A stretch of DNA of 64,000 nt from Eretmocerus hayati. Lineage: Eukaryota > Arthropoda > Insecta > Hymenoptera > Aphelinidae. Each line of letters begins with the position of its first letter. Positions within the stretch are counted from its first letter, which is position 1. The notes below the pieces were generated by a model. That model made no database searches and was not told the origin of the DNA. It worked only from the letters and a program-made list of their open reading frames with translations. Shown here in pieces: positions 35,220 through 47,608 of this stretch. The position numbers and the translations under genes were made by a program. Location of the stretch: contig CM056744.1 of NCBI GenBank assembly GCA_029851415.1, positions 61,560,172 through 61,624,171 on the forward strand, written 5' to 3'.

Positions 35220-36210
35220 GAAAGTATGTCATTGCTATGTCCTAGAATCGGATGAGTACCAGATAGTATATCTCATTCCGCACGTTCGACCAAAAGTGGC
35301 ACATCTAGCGGCCAGGAAAAGAAACTCTCCAAGGTAGAAGTAAACAGTAAACAAGCCATCACAGAACGGTCTGATACTCGGTCTACAACCCGATTTATCA
35401 TATTCCTCTAAATGTTTCATCAACTCAAACACGTAAACTTTAACGATTTCGATGTCACAGGATCGGATGAGTACTGTATGGATTCTTATTGATGAGTCAT
35501 GGGTTCAGATGAGTATCGCGAGGTACTTCGGCAATTTATCATGAGACCAGAAGATGAGTATCGTACAGGCTGGAATTTATAGTCGTTGCCCTTATCCAAA
35601 ATCCTTACGGCTCCCCTTATGCTACACCTTACGGACGGTTTTCAATAACATGTCGCGACTATCTATGCATTTTTCCGTTCAATTCATTAATGGAATTCCA
35701 TATTATAGATGAGCCGGTCATATTTGATAACTTTTTGGCCCATAACTGCATTTAGTCTGTTCTGCCGATCCCAAATAATTTAATACTGCACATAAAGTCA
35801 CGACAAGTTGTTAGAAACCAGCCATAAGGTGTCGGATAAGGAAAGTCGTAAGGATTTCGGATAAGGAGAACGACTATAAATTCCAGCCGTACAGTATGAT
35901 GAGACGTAGGATCGGATGAGTATCGCGCAATACCTCATTGGTGCAACACGAGACCGAGTGAGTAGATGGAATATTGGGGGTATAACATAGGATCGGGCGA
36001 GTTCGAGAGTCGAGAGCGAGAGCGTATGGCATCTCATGGGTGGCCATGCCTCTGGGATCGGATGAGTATCGAAGGGTATCTAATTGATTTTTCATAGGAT
36101 CAGATGAGTATTGCTCGGTATCACAATGGTATGTCATGGGATCGGATAAGTATCGCACAGTATCTCATCGGTACGAGGTAGAATCGGACGGGTATCGCAT
36201 GATACCCTTA
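35220..36210 (+). repeat. Degenerate ~41-43 bp minisatellite (GGATCGGATGAGTATCG family), block 1
   Basis: The phrase GGATCGGATGAGTAT followed by a GGTATCTCATTGGT-like half recurs with substitutions. The clearest spacing is at about 36057, 36100 and 36140. The same family continues at 37285-37555 and 40345-40770 beyond other insertions, so it was one larger array that has been split. It is non-coding. Confidence 0.75.
35567..35888. mobile_element. 322-bp foldback MITE with GTAC target duplication
   Basis: The left end AGGCTGGAATTTATAGTCGT pairs with the right end ...ACGACTATAAATTCCAGCC. Pairing continues through CCTTATCC..AATCCTTACG. GTAC occurs immediately outside both ends (35563-35566, 35889-35892). 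Deleting the element plus one GTAC restores a continuous minisatellite unit. Confidence 0.75.
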
Positions 36211-37284
36211 CCAAAAAATTCTGCAAGAAATTTTACAAAAAATCTTGCATGAAAACTTGCATGGAATCATGCAAGCCTTCGTGCAAGTTGGACTGCAACA
36301 AATCTTGTAGAAGGATTTGTGAGAATTCTTGCAGCATTTTCGCGGATTATTTTTTTTTTCAATCACAAATTTTTCAGGAAACATGGGACTCAAAATTTTG
36401 GATTTGATTCAATATCAAGACGATTAGCGGCTCACCAAGGTGCTCCATTTCAGAATTGAACATATTGGAGCTCTCACGATGTTCATACATTGACAAACAT
36501 TTCTCTTGTAGGAGGTATCGATATCATCCACAAAAATCTACAAACATCATATGAGACGTTCTCCAGGGTATTTGATTCATCTGCTATTTCGCGCTTAGGA
36601 CGACTGCGCAGATTTATTTACAATGTGATGGTCGAAAAATCTCTCATCGTTGATGGAAATGAGCTCACACGCGAGGAATTATGGAGAAAAACGTCCCAAA
36701 TGTCGTGTATTCATTCTATCATATCGTTCGCCTATGATTTTATAGGATCAATCCATTATCGAAAGGTCCTGCACGGAGGCACGCAAGAAATTCTGCTGAA
36801 AGTCGTGCACGGTTTTCTCTGCAGGAGCTTATGCATGCAATCTTAACCGAAATTCTACATTTCGGTCTGCCTGATATCCTACAGCCGATTCGGACAACAT
36901 TCCTGGCTAATATCCTACAGCCGATTCGGACTACATTTCTGGAACTTCGACGGAAGAATGCATAACCACTTGCAGGATTCTCCGCGTGCATGGCTATGAG
37001 AATTACTTGATAAAAACGTACAGACAAAGGATGGTATGAAAAATTCTCTTATCGAGAAGTCCTGCATGGAGGCATGCAAGAAAGTCTGCAAGGAGTCATG
37101 CACGGTTCCGTGCACGCTCCCTGCAGGATTGTATGCATGCGATCGTACTTCTTCCATTCAAGATCTTTTGTCTCGCTCGCACCTTATGGGAGTTCCCATG
37201 AGTGCGAGGGAGACGACAGATCTCGAACGGTCACTGACCGTCACATCCATTGCAGTTTACCTTATTCCCGAGTGAACTTCATTG
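36211..37284. repeat. TGCATG-rich degenerate repeats, no gene
   Basis: TTGCATG/CTTGCAAG-type words cluster at 36211-36345. A unit containing CCTGCACGGAGGCACGCAAG at about 36765 recurs in diverged form at about 37059 (CCTGCATGGAGGCATGCAAG), roughly 290 bp apart. The small frames over these tracts are Cys/Ser-rich translations of the repeat. Confidence 0.6.
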
Positions 37285-37555
37285 GTGCATCACGGAACCG
37301 GATGAGTATCGGAAAGAACATCTTGAGTATGGAATGGATTGGGACGAGTACCATAGGATCAGATAAGTATTGCACGGTATCACAATGGTATGTCATGGGA
37401 TCCGATAAGAACCGCACAGTATGTCATTGACACGTCGTACGATCGGACGAGTATCGCATGATACATCATTGGTGCATCACGGAACCGGATGAGTATTGGA
37501 AGGAACATCTTGAGTATGGAATGGAATTGGACGAGTACCGTATGGTATCTCATCG
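37285..37555 (+). repeat. GGATCGGATGAGTAT minisatellite, block 2
   Basis: Several units of the same ~41-43 bp family as 35220-36210 end abruptly at the 2.8-kb foldback element (37556) and resume directly after it at 40345. Confidence 0.72.
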
Positions 37556-40344
37556 CACGGCAGGGCTGAACCGAAAAAAATTGTCGTAAATATGAGGCCG
37601 ATTTCGAGGAAAACGATTATTGAATCTGGAGAATCGAATTTCATCAGAAAAATGCCTAAACTTGTGCAGTTTTAAGTCATCCGAAGAAATCCTGTTTCCA
37701 TATTCCTCATTCTCTATTTCACCATGGGGGGAATGACGAGAAAGAAGTGGTAATGTATTGGAACATATTCAGACCAAGGCCTGAAAGTAGACGAATGATC
37801 GAGCAGAGAAGTTTTTACAATGACGTGGAGATGAGCACAGAGTTGTCAAGTTCTATGTATCGGTGATTTGTAAAATCGAAATGAATACATATCAGAGTAG
37901 TCAATTTCAACGCTCATTATACTGAGATCCACGATATAGATATTGAAGATTTCAACTATCGATATCCCGTGTAGAAGCGAGCGTATCGAAAACGAACGAA
38001 TTTGCGAGTTGATGCTAGGCGTAGTGTAGCAAACAGGAGAGAGTGGGGGAGGAGAGGGCCAGAACTTTGGTTTCGCTGATTTTCGCGAGCTTTTCACAGA
38101 CAGTGCTTGTTGATATTGAGAGCCCTTATCATGTGTTAGGGTAAAATATTGCCCAATGAATTCTATCCAGTGATGAGAAATCACAAAGTTAGAAGAGCAT
38201 GCTGGTACTCACGATGAAAACCTATATCCTTTGTAATTCTTTTCATCACTCCAACACATAATTAGGGCTCTCAATATCAACAAGTACTGTCTGTGAAAAG
38301 CTCTCAAACATCAGCGAAACCGACACCCCCCCCTCCCTCACCACTTTCTCCTGTTTACTATACTACGCTTAGTATCAACGCGCCAATTCGTTTGTTCATG
38401 TTTTCAATACGCTCGCTTCTACATTGGAGACCAATATTTGAGCTCTTCGATATCGATATCGTGTATCTCAGTATGATGAGCATTGGAATTGACTATTCTG
38501 ATATGAGTAGTTCCGCGCGAAAAAGACCTACGAAAAAGGGTCATGTCTTGAATTTTTTCCTTAACCTCTTTATTCGATTCTATGGTACAAAATATGAACT
38601 TTCCACTACCTATGGGGCCCCAAAAAAATTTTCCAGGTACCTTCAACGTACATTACTTTGTTCTTTTGAATTATTTTCAACAAAAAAGTTAGGGTATTTT
38701 TTTCAATAAAATGAATTTTTCTCGAATTCGTTTACAGATACAGAGATGCGGTTTGCGGCATTCGAAAGGTCTTTAAAGAACCTATCGGAATCGGTCTTGT
38801 GGAGTTGATTTCGATATCTTGGGTGATTCAATCGGGCAAAAGAGTGAAAAACATAGAAGATCAAATTTCTCGAAACCACAATTTTTTAAAATTTCGAAAA
38901 TCTAATATTTGATGTAAAATTTTGCGTTCTTCCAGAAGAAAATAGTCCCGAATGCCTTTTTTGCGTTCTAACACCTATTTTTGCCAATTATCACAAACCC
39001 ATTTTCCAGGCTTTTGAAAATCGTCTGTTTTCTGCGCATGCCCAGGAATTTGGATCCTTAAAATCGATTCCATTGGAAAACCAAGAAGATTTCCTTCAAA
39101 ATGACCACCTGCCCAAGTCAGTTTCATGCATTTGAACCGAATCTACAACGTATGAAAGATGAGCCTCCAACTCGAGTGCGACACGTCGATGGACGCCATC
39201 GAACGGAGGCAGGCGTGGATTGCCTTCACTGCTGTCTCCAGTACCTCCGACCCACCTCTGAGGAACTATCAAGATTCAGTGATCTTCTGAACGTCGCAAC
39301 TCTGGCTCAAATGCATGGAATTGACTGCGGCAGGTGGTCATTTTGAAAGAAATTCTCTTGGCTTTTTAATCGAATTGGTTTCAAGGATCCAAATTCTTGC
39401 GCATGCGCAGAAAACATACGATTTCCAAAAGCCTGGAAAATGGATTTGTGATAATTGGAAAAAAATAGGTGTTAGAATGAAAAAGAGGAATTCGGGACTT
39501 TTTTTCGAAAGAAAACAAAATTTCACATATATGTAATGTCAGATTTTCGAAATTTTTAAGAATTGGGGTTTCGAGAAATTTAATCTTCTATGTTTTCTAC
39601 TCTTTTACCCGATAAAATCGCCCGAGACATCAAAATCAACTTCACAAGACTGATTTCGAGAGGTTTTTCAAAGACCTTTCGAATGCCGCAAACCGCATTT
39701 CTGTATCTGTGAACGAATTCGAGAAAAATTCATTTTATTGAAAAGAATACTCTAACTTTTTTGTTGAAAATAATCCAAAAGAATGAAGTAATGTACGTTG
39801 AAGGTACCTGGAAAATTGTTTGGGGACCCATAGGTAGTGGAGAGTTCATATTTTGTACCATAGAATCGAATAAAAAAGTCAAGAAAAAAATTTTAGACAT
39901 GACCCTTTTTCGTAGGTCTGTTTCGCGCGGAACTACTCATATGTATTCAATTCGATTCAACAAATCAACGACGCATAGAACTTGACAACTGTGCGCTCAT
40001 CTCCACGTCATTATGAAAACTCCTTCGCTCGATCATTCGTCTACTTTCAGGCCTTGGTCTGTACATGTTCCAGTACATGACCATTATTTCTCGTCACTCT
40101 TTTGATGGTGAGATAAAGAATTAAGAATATGGAAACAGAATCCCTTCGTATGACTCAGAACCGCACAAGTTTATACATTTCTCTAGTAAAATTCGATTCT
40201 CCAGACTCAATAACCGTTTTTCTCGAAATCATAACTTACGACAACCTTTTTTTTGATAACGTATTTTCATATCTACTTCAAGATCGCGTTGGAATGTCGG
40301 GAGTTTCTTCCAGTCGCCTTCAAAATTGGTTCAGCCCTGCCGTG
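37556..40344. mobile_element. 2.8-kb foldback transposon-like element inserted in the minisatellite
   Basis: The left end CACGGCAGGGCTGAACC (37556-37572) is exactly inverted at 40328-40344. The two arms pair over most of their length, in toward a ~230-bp central segment (about 39110-39340) that is not palindromic. The left arm is longer because a separate 608-bp palindromic element sits inside it. Flanking minisatellite sequence TCTCAT / ATTGGTAGG can be rejoined across the element, suggesting a short AT duplication. There is no transposase, so it is non-autonomous. Confidence 0.78.
37893..38500. mobile_element. 608-bp palindromic MITE nested in the foldback's left arm
   Basis: It starts CAGAGTAGTCAATTTCAACG and ends ...GGAATTGACTATTCTG, with arms pairing nearly to the centre (~38195). 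ATAT flanks it at 37889-37892 and 38501-38504. The right arm of the host foldback near 39940-39950 reads through the equivalent position without it, giving an internal empty site with a single ATAT. It has no coding potential. Confidence 0.8.
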
Positions 40345-40770
40345 ATTGGTAGGTCATGGGATGAGATAAGTATCGTATGCTGTTATTATTGCTTTGCCAT
40401 AGCATCAGAAGAGTATTGAATAGAATTTCATTGATATTTCATACCTCTACATAAGTACAATATCGTATACGTATGTTATGGGATCGGACGAGTATTCTGT
40501 TGTACGGAATTAATATTTCAGAGATCGGAAGAGTATTGGACGCAATATCATGAGTGAGGCATGGAATCAGATGAGTACCGTATGGTATCTCATTGTTAGG
40601 TCATGGGGTCGGATGGAGTATCAACTTGCCATCCCGTTGGTTCGTCCTAGAATCAGACAGGTATTTTATGATATCTCATTGGTATTCCACAGAATCTAAA
40701 AGTATCGTTCAATATATTATACGTATGTCATGGGATCGAATACGAATAATGAGGAAAGTTCCTAGAACCA
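40345..40770 (+). repeat. GGATCGGATGAGTAT minisatellite, block 3
   Basis: Diverged units of the same family as 35220-36210 continue immediately after the foldback's right end, with phrases such as GGTCATGGGATGAGATAAGT and GGGATCGGACGAGTATT. Confidence 0.7.
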
Positions 40771-41066
40771 TAGTGCCCGGATACTTCCGTTTCCAACTTT
40801 GCAAAGTAATAAATGACATGAAATATTGGGTTTGATATGAAAGGAACATTCATGGATTTTTAAATGACGATAACGTGATTATCTCCCCAATTATAAAAAG
40901 AACGCATAATTCTGTCATTACATACAAATTTTGCCACAAAAAAGAAAAAATTGAAGAATACGCAAGTACCCACCAGTCACTTTAACAACATTTTTGTACC
41001 CGGCACGGCATGACATAATACACTTTTGAACATAAATTTAACAACTCTCATACACTCAAATTACGT
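40771..41066. other. No gene seen
   Basis: AT-rich spacer between the minisatellite and the glycoprotein fossil. I see no Gag-like or Pol-like frame upstream of the fossil. Confidence 0.4.
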
Positions 41067-42920
41067 ATGGTGCAAGAACGCAGTATCGGGATGTCTCTTT
41101 CATCATTCGAAATATTCCTGGGTGTATCTTTATTTGTCTTGTTGCCTGCAGTAGATGCACTGATAAGATATGACGGCAGATTTTTGCCCAAGAATGTCAC
41201 AACTTTGACCCTGCACTATATAGATACCTGCAACATCAGCGTTATGAAAAGACCGACTCATCATCGTTATCCGAATACAACAAGTGATCAAGTTCCAAGT
41301 GATGGATATCATCCAATTCAAAATAGAAGTTGCCAGAACCGTCCTGCATTGCGTCATGTTCTATCACTAATCTACTGTAGGAGAGGAACAAGATAACGGA
41401 TACATCCAGAAAATCAGTGCGGAAACTTGTATGGATGCGCACCGTGCCGGAATTTTGAAGTCATGGTCGACGGAAACATTTATGGGTTGAAGTCAAGGAC
41501 CCAACTCGGGAATATATAATGATTCGAGCGAGACAAATGACTTACTGTGAGGGTGCTGTTTATCCCGATCCGTACGGTTCCGGGCGCGATGTAGATGTCC
41601 GAGCCTCGATTGAGGTGACTTTGCCCAAACAGACCGTGTCCGTACGACTCGAGAAAAACCAGATCATCCTTGAATTCGTTACCGTGTGCGTCCTTACCGA
41701 CGGTTAGTGTACGGATATAGTTAAGGGCCAGACGTTCTGGAGCCCCATGCTGCAAGATTCTAGTGGATTCAACCAGTATGATGTGTGGTAAGAAGGACTA
41801 GCACGTAAGTGAATCAATTTAAACGATAAGAATCCCGGAGTCATGTACTCCATTGATTCAAAAGACTTCACTTTTGCATGAGCTATTAAGGGCAATGAGA
41901 GTGTGTGTGGTAATAATTTATCATATACGGGACATCTGTGGCTGATCATGTTCGAGGCGTTTGAAATACCGATTTTAGAGAATCAGGATTCAGTTAAGGT
42001 GGTACCCGCGTGCAGGTCCGTATCAATGAGAGGGCGCCGGAGCTCGAGTAGCGTTGCCGCACGAGCGCAGCAGACTACGCATACCGCAAAACATGGGCCC
42101 CACCGGCCGACGTTGGAATCAATTTGCTAAAGATTTTGATCGGCAAGCCACATTTATGCTGCTAGCAAGAGAATTGCCAAGACTGCATTTATACGTATAT
42201 TAAAATTTTACAGAACTCAACATATTTATTTCCGCATGAGCAGGTATAAACAGTGACGCTCCCATAAGACCGCGTGTATAAGCGCGTCAGATGCCGATGC
42301 TTTTTTTCAGAATTTATATCGGCAACCTCCTTTTTTCTTGGTAGATATGGAAAACTTAGAGTTTCAGCTTCAATTCTAGCTAACTCTTGCGACGCGAAAC
42401 ATATTCATTTGAAAGTGCGGTTACTACCTTAAATCAGATAACCACGAATTGCTCGATTGACTCAATTCAAAATGAATGTACATTGCAAAACGAAGTTCTG
42501 CCGGCAACACAACCATCAATCTTACCGAAGTTTCCATTCCTGCGTCGGTACAAACGTACACGTGAGTTTATTCAAGATTTGTTAGCTACGGTCTTGCAAG
42601 CCCCCCATGAATCTGTCTATCGACTTATGAAGGGACCTGGATACACGGCAATGATAACGGGTGGAGTAGTTCATGTGAGCATTAGCATTCCCGTAGAAGT
42701 GAATTCGAAGTGAAGCACGTCTTGTTATGCTGAGCTTCCAGTCCCCCTTAGAAATCGAAGTTTGTATCCCCAACGACATACCCATATCTTGAAAGATGAC
42801 GGCACTGAAGTCCCTCGTGATTTTCTCCCAACATATCGTTATACAGATAATCAGCAAATTGACGCACGCCATTGCGCCTCATCGCTCCACTCCCAATCCC
42901 ATGGACCCACATAGAGAAGC
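41067..42920 (+). pseudogene. Decayed viral-envelope-type glycoprotein, copy 1
   Basis: The first frame (41067-41396) starts with a plausible signal peptide (SLSSFEIFLGVSLFVLL ending in a VDA cleavage-like site), then a short YDG..NVTTLTLHYIDTC segment. Later blocks of the same protein appear in shifting frames: an IQQVIKF..HCVMF block near 41300, a YCEGAVYPDPYGSG block near 41545, a FWSPM block near 41735, a VCGNNLSYTGH block near 41900, a GPGYTAM..GGVVHV block near 42640, and a CYAELPV block near 42730. The last three match, in order, the glycoprotein frame at 51594-53009. Several frameshifts and stops intervene, so it is a fossil. The pattern is reminiscent of glycoproteins of arthropod chuvirus-like viruses, which are also known captured in BEL-type elements; that assignment is by remembered pattern only. 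Confidence 0.62.
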
Positions 42921-44689
42921 TATTCACGGTCCATCATGTGTGAATTATTCATGATGAACTCTCACTGAAACCTTGCATATATCTTACTGCAAGGTCCACA
43001 TCAGGAGCTCATCCCGACCTAACGAGACCGTACTATCCCTCGAAATGTAACCCCACAATACTGTCGAGCACAGCTGCAGCCCACCTTAGAATCACGTTGA
43101 CTTGATGTGTCACGGATTCGAGCTGAGGCATACATTTATTTCTATGTTGATACAAATAAACTAGAACTAACCGTTTGACGCTGGGGGTGTGATGTCGAGT
43201 ACTACATGACATCTTGAGAAGGCTAGGAAAAGAATGCGAGAAATTTAAAATGATAAGTAGCCCTGCGAATGAGCAGGACGAGTGTGGATATAGCAAGCGG
43301 GCGCCAGAAAGGAGGGCCAAGTTGCACCTCTCGGACTCAAAACGGGGGAACAGGGGCAGGCGGTGATCCCTTTCTATCCTGTCTATAACCTGCGGGACCG
43401 AGACTTGCGACATTTTTTTTCTAATTTCTCTGCACCGGTCCGGAAGATTGGCAACGCCGCTGTCAGTCTGGTGGAGAAAACTCGGAAAAATGGCAATCCC
43501 GCCGCTACCAGAATCTGTTCCTAAGTCTTTGCTTTAGCAGTGGACCCACGAAGTATCCCCGCATTAGTGTTAGTCAAATGCCGAGGGGCCGGAGTTTGTT
43601 AAAGTGAGTGTAAATGACACAGCCGGTCCCCTCCAGGTCAAACTTGCCAACTCCAAAAGGCTTCTCCTCCTTCTCGGCTCTCTCATTCTCGAAGATGGCG
43701 ATGGGCCCCGATCATGCGCAACGAGCAAACTCGCCTCACGTCGTCTGCTACATGGTTCGAGCCAAGAGAGAGATCGAGGATCGTGTTGCTCGTTCTGTCT
43801 GCTGCGCCACAACGCAGTTCCTAACTCGCCCCTTCTCGATATTGCGCGACTCGCTCGAATCGGGCTGCGGAAGGAGACCTCGCCACCTCCCAGGTCACCA
43901 CCCACTCGCGATATGACTGAGACACATGCGCGCTCCATATCCGCGCATGTGCTGATGAAATCAGAGCATGCGGACTTGGGTGCGTACTTACCGCAATATT
44001 CCCGCTTGCGATCGTTCCATTATCCTTTGTCCGCCCTCGCTTTCCGTGAGGGCAACCCCTACTAACGCACTCGCATTCTTCGAGATTGAGAACAAGAACC
44101 TATTTTCAGTCTCCCACATCCACGAAAATTTATGCAAAAGCCAGACGACTACCGCTTGCTGTTTAGGACCGCATTCAAATTCCTAAATTTTCATTGTTAA
44201 AGTGCCTCCCCACTTATAACGTACATGCACAGAGACACACTTAGACCTTCCAAAACGATACTTGGAGTCCACGCTGACATAGTGATGCTTTTCGAGGGCC
44301 TCGCGCGGTTCATCTTCCGAATGCAAAAATTCACGCTACTTTTGCAGAAGTAGACGAGCTTAATCGCCGTTTGGGGGTGAAAAACTAGGTTACAAAGCGA
44401 AGATTTAGAACCGTAGTGGGCCAAAATCGGTTCACTTGAGCCCAAATGATCACGATTCTGCAAAAAAAACGTCTGGGGGTATTTTTGGACGAGTTGGTGA
44501 GGGCGAATTTGGACAATGCTGAATTCTATCTAAAATTGGTCGACCGATCGCCTGTCTGTGTTTTCCGAGGATGATTGCCCTATCGAGGCGCGTATGCGTT
44601 TGTGCGAATTTTTCGAATAGCACGGGTTGTTGAGGCTGAATTAGGTTATTGAAAATCAGGGTTTTTAACTGAACTAAATGAAACAAAAT
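42921..44689. other. Gene-free, moderately GC-rich stretch
   Basis: Overlapping frames on both strands (for example 43570-44065) have Ser/Arg-rich composition and no recognised domain. I see no repeat boundary. It could hold an old SINE or MITE, but I cannot support one. Confidence 0.35.
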
Positions 44690-46010
44690 TATTGAATATG
44701 TTCTGTTTCGGTTATTGGGAAACGAAACTCAACAAAATCAATCATAATTTCATTCATGGAAAACGAAACCAAACGTAAACATTATATCCACAAAATTAGA
44801 TGAACGAAACGAAACAGAATTATTCTGGTTTTCATTTCATGGAACGGAGATGAATACATATCCAAAAGCAATTGAGTTTCGTCTCGTTTATTCAGAAATG
44901 AAACGAAATTGATCCTGATTTCGTTGATGAGGAGCGAAACCAAACCAAAACGAATCACGATTCATTAGTTATGAAAATTGATTCCAAGCAAAATTTCGTT
45001 GGGATAAACGAAACTAAACAAAATCGATTCTGATTATGTTCATCATGAACGAAACTGAACGTAATCGGAACAAATTAACATAATTCGAAACGTTGATCAA
45101 AACCAATCGCCCCCCCCCCCCATCAGCTCTGTGCAACACTTCGGCGCGATAACGGTAAAGAACAGTACATTTACGTGTCGTGTGATACAATTTAATTTCG
45201 GCCAGACTGTATAAAAAATGGGGATGGCCGAATGTGTGAGTGTGTGAAGGTGTGTAGGGGGGGGGGTGGGTGGATAGGGAGCACGGTGAGGCCACAGTGT
45301 GGATAGCTGTGGAGCCCTTCCTCGATGAGGGCCTGGAGTCCTTGCGCTGATTTCGTTAGCACACAACTACTGTTGGCGGGGGCGTAGGTATGGCAAAAGG
45401 GGTCACCCAGAACCGATCCGAGAGTTAGAAAGGAATCCATTGACTAAAAAACGAGGAATATCGAAATTCCAAGTAGCAAATTTAACTGCACAGTCCCTTT
45501 CATAAGCAATGTATCGTTTCCAAGGCCATTACACCGAAGATTTCTTCAGAAGGCTCGGCTTTAGGAAAAAATCCTGTGTGATTTCGTTTAGTCTCGTTTA
45601 TCATAATCATAATCGAAATTACTTTCGTTCAGTTTCCTTCCCCCAGAAGATATACTTTCGTTCGATTTCGTCGCGTTCTCTGACGGAACATTTCGATTAT
45701 GTTTCGTTCCGTCCATTCTAACCGCAATCATGCATGATTAACGTTTCGTTTTGTTTCTTTCACCGACATTTCTGTTGGAATTCGTTGAGTTTCCAGCTCA
45801 ACCATAATCCATTTTCGTTCATTTTCGTTTCTCATAAACGGAATGAAAAACGTAATTCAAATTAAATTATTGAGTTTAGTTTTGTTTGTAGGAAAAACCA
45901 AACTAAATTCTGAAATTTCGATTGTGGTTATTGAAGAACGAAACGAAACCCAACATTATTGAAATTTTACCGAAATGAACGAAACGTAACGAAACATAAG
46001 TTTCGTTACA
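44690..46010. repeat. GAAACGAAAC-rich degenerate repeat in both orientations
   Basis: From 44690 to 45090 the sequence is built of imperfect GAACGAAACnnAACnnAAATCG words. From about 45580 to 45860 the complement (TTTCGTTT) dominates, and then the first orientation returns to 46010. Between lies a unique ~480 bp with a C13 run at 45108-45120. The layout is partly palindromic and non-coding. Confidence 0.65.
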
Positions 46011-47608
46011 AACCCTGTTGAAAATTGGTGAGAAAATGGAGTTACGGTGTCCAATGGCCGTCTTAGGAGTCAGTTTAGAGGTCAGGAGTCGCTTCCAACG
46101 TGTTCCAAGATAGTCCTCGATTGGAGCATTTTCACTCTCGCAATCGCCGAAATCCGGTTGATTGTCGCACTCTATCATATGGATCGTTGACTTGGAGCGA
46201 GTATGGGTACCTCCAATATGGAGAAAAACTGAAGAAAGTCAACTCTCAGAAGCCACGAGTCGATTGCTGATTCGCTGAAGACGGTGGCGCACCAATGAAG
46301 CGCTTATTTCAATAATGCTAAAGACTATTTCAATAATGACACAAAAATGGCTCGCTTGGTCGGGCTATGGGAGGATGTAAAAGTCTCAGGCGGGTTCCCC
46401 TCTTGGTTCTGGGTCATTACCACGTGTTTTGATGAGCAAATGTGACTCTAATAGATAAGGAATGATGCCGTACACCTCAATTTCGGAAGGCTGTCCAAAT
46501 TTGCCCCCAAAACTTGTCAAAAGTGCCACCAAGCTCGGGGCGAATTTGGTCAGATTTTTTTTCCAACTCCAAAAAAAACTGTGAACGCTGGGACCTAGGG
46601 GTCTGAAATTTTTTTCACAATCTATTCAATAGTTGAACCCCATAGTGCGCCTAGCCCTAAGTATCGTCAGATAGCCCCACTGCAAAATCCGTCCAATTTT
46701 GCCCCACTCTCCGCTATCCCTGACAGAATGATTTCCTAACTTCAAATCACGATCAAATGAATCCACAAGAGTATCCTGAGCTTCAAAAATCAGAGCCTTT
46801 AATTGCTCCAGGAGTGTGCGAGTACAAAGGTTCGAGCTCATCCTCGGGCTGAGGAAATGCCTCTCGATTTCTCCAGAAAAACAGCTGTCTCTTTGTGCTG
46901 TTACGTCTTAATACGTAACTTTTCAAGAAATCAATAATCAAAAAGTGTATATTTAGTGTAAGCATATTTTGTAAGTCGGACAGCACACCGAGCCATCAGA
47001 ACAAAACAATGATATTGAGTCAGAGCGTGTTTCACGTTGTGGCGCGATCCACTTTTTGGAAATTCTGCATCAGCAGAAAAGTTCAATAAATGTCCCGCGT
47101 CTGGACACAAGAGTCAGTTGTTAGCACGAACCAGGCATCGTCGCGACTCCGTGAGCCACAGCTTTCGACAATTATATTTCATTCGCGTGCGATCGCTCCG
47201 GCCCGCGCAATTCAATTGTTGTAATTATAAATCTAAGTATATTTCAGATTCACATATATTTAAAATCTCAACTCTCAAGAATTTAGCAAGGAAAGGATAC
47301 AATTTTATTTGATTCATATAATTGACGCATACGTGTATCAAGATAATATAATCATCAACTGATTGAGAAATACTATTTTTGGAAGTCCATAGAAGAGTTA
47401 TCGAACCTATCATTTGTGGATAATTTGAATTTTGAAAGTGTCAATAAATACGGTGATCTACTGCCTGGTCAACAGCAGAACAAATGTAAGTTATCCCATT
47501 CATTTAATCTACCTTCCACAAAGAATCAAGAAGTATCCTTCTCTCAATCGAAAGTAGATTTTATGAGCTTGCCACTAGGCTCATACGCGTCATCCCGACG
47601 TAACAATT
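46011..47608. other. No gene seen
   Basis: Small frames only. Short GGGGCAAATTTGG-like words near 46490-46700 resemble the AATTTGCCCCC motif of the MITE family inside the hAT element but without clear ends. Nothing else is supported. Confidence 0.35.

Noticed and set aside
43570..44065. Frames of 120-150 codons on both strands
   Set aside because: The Ser/Arg-rich composition reflects GC content; no recognisable domain or conserved start context was seen.
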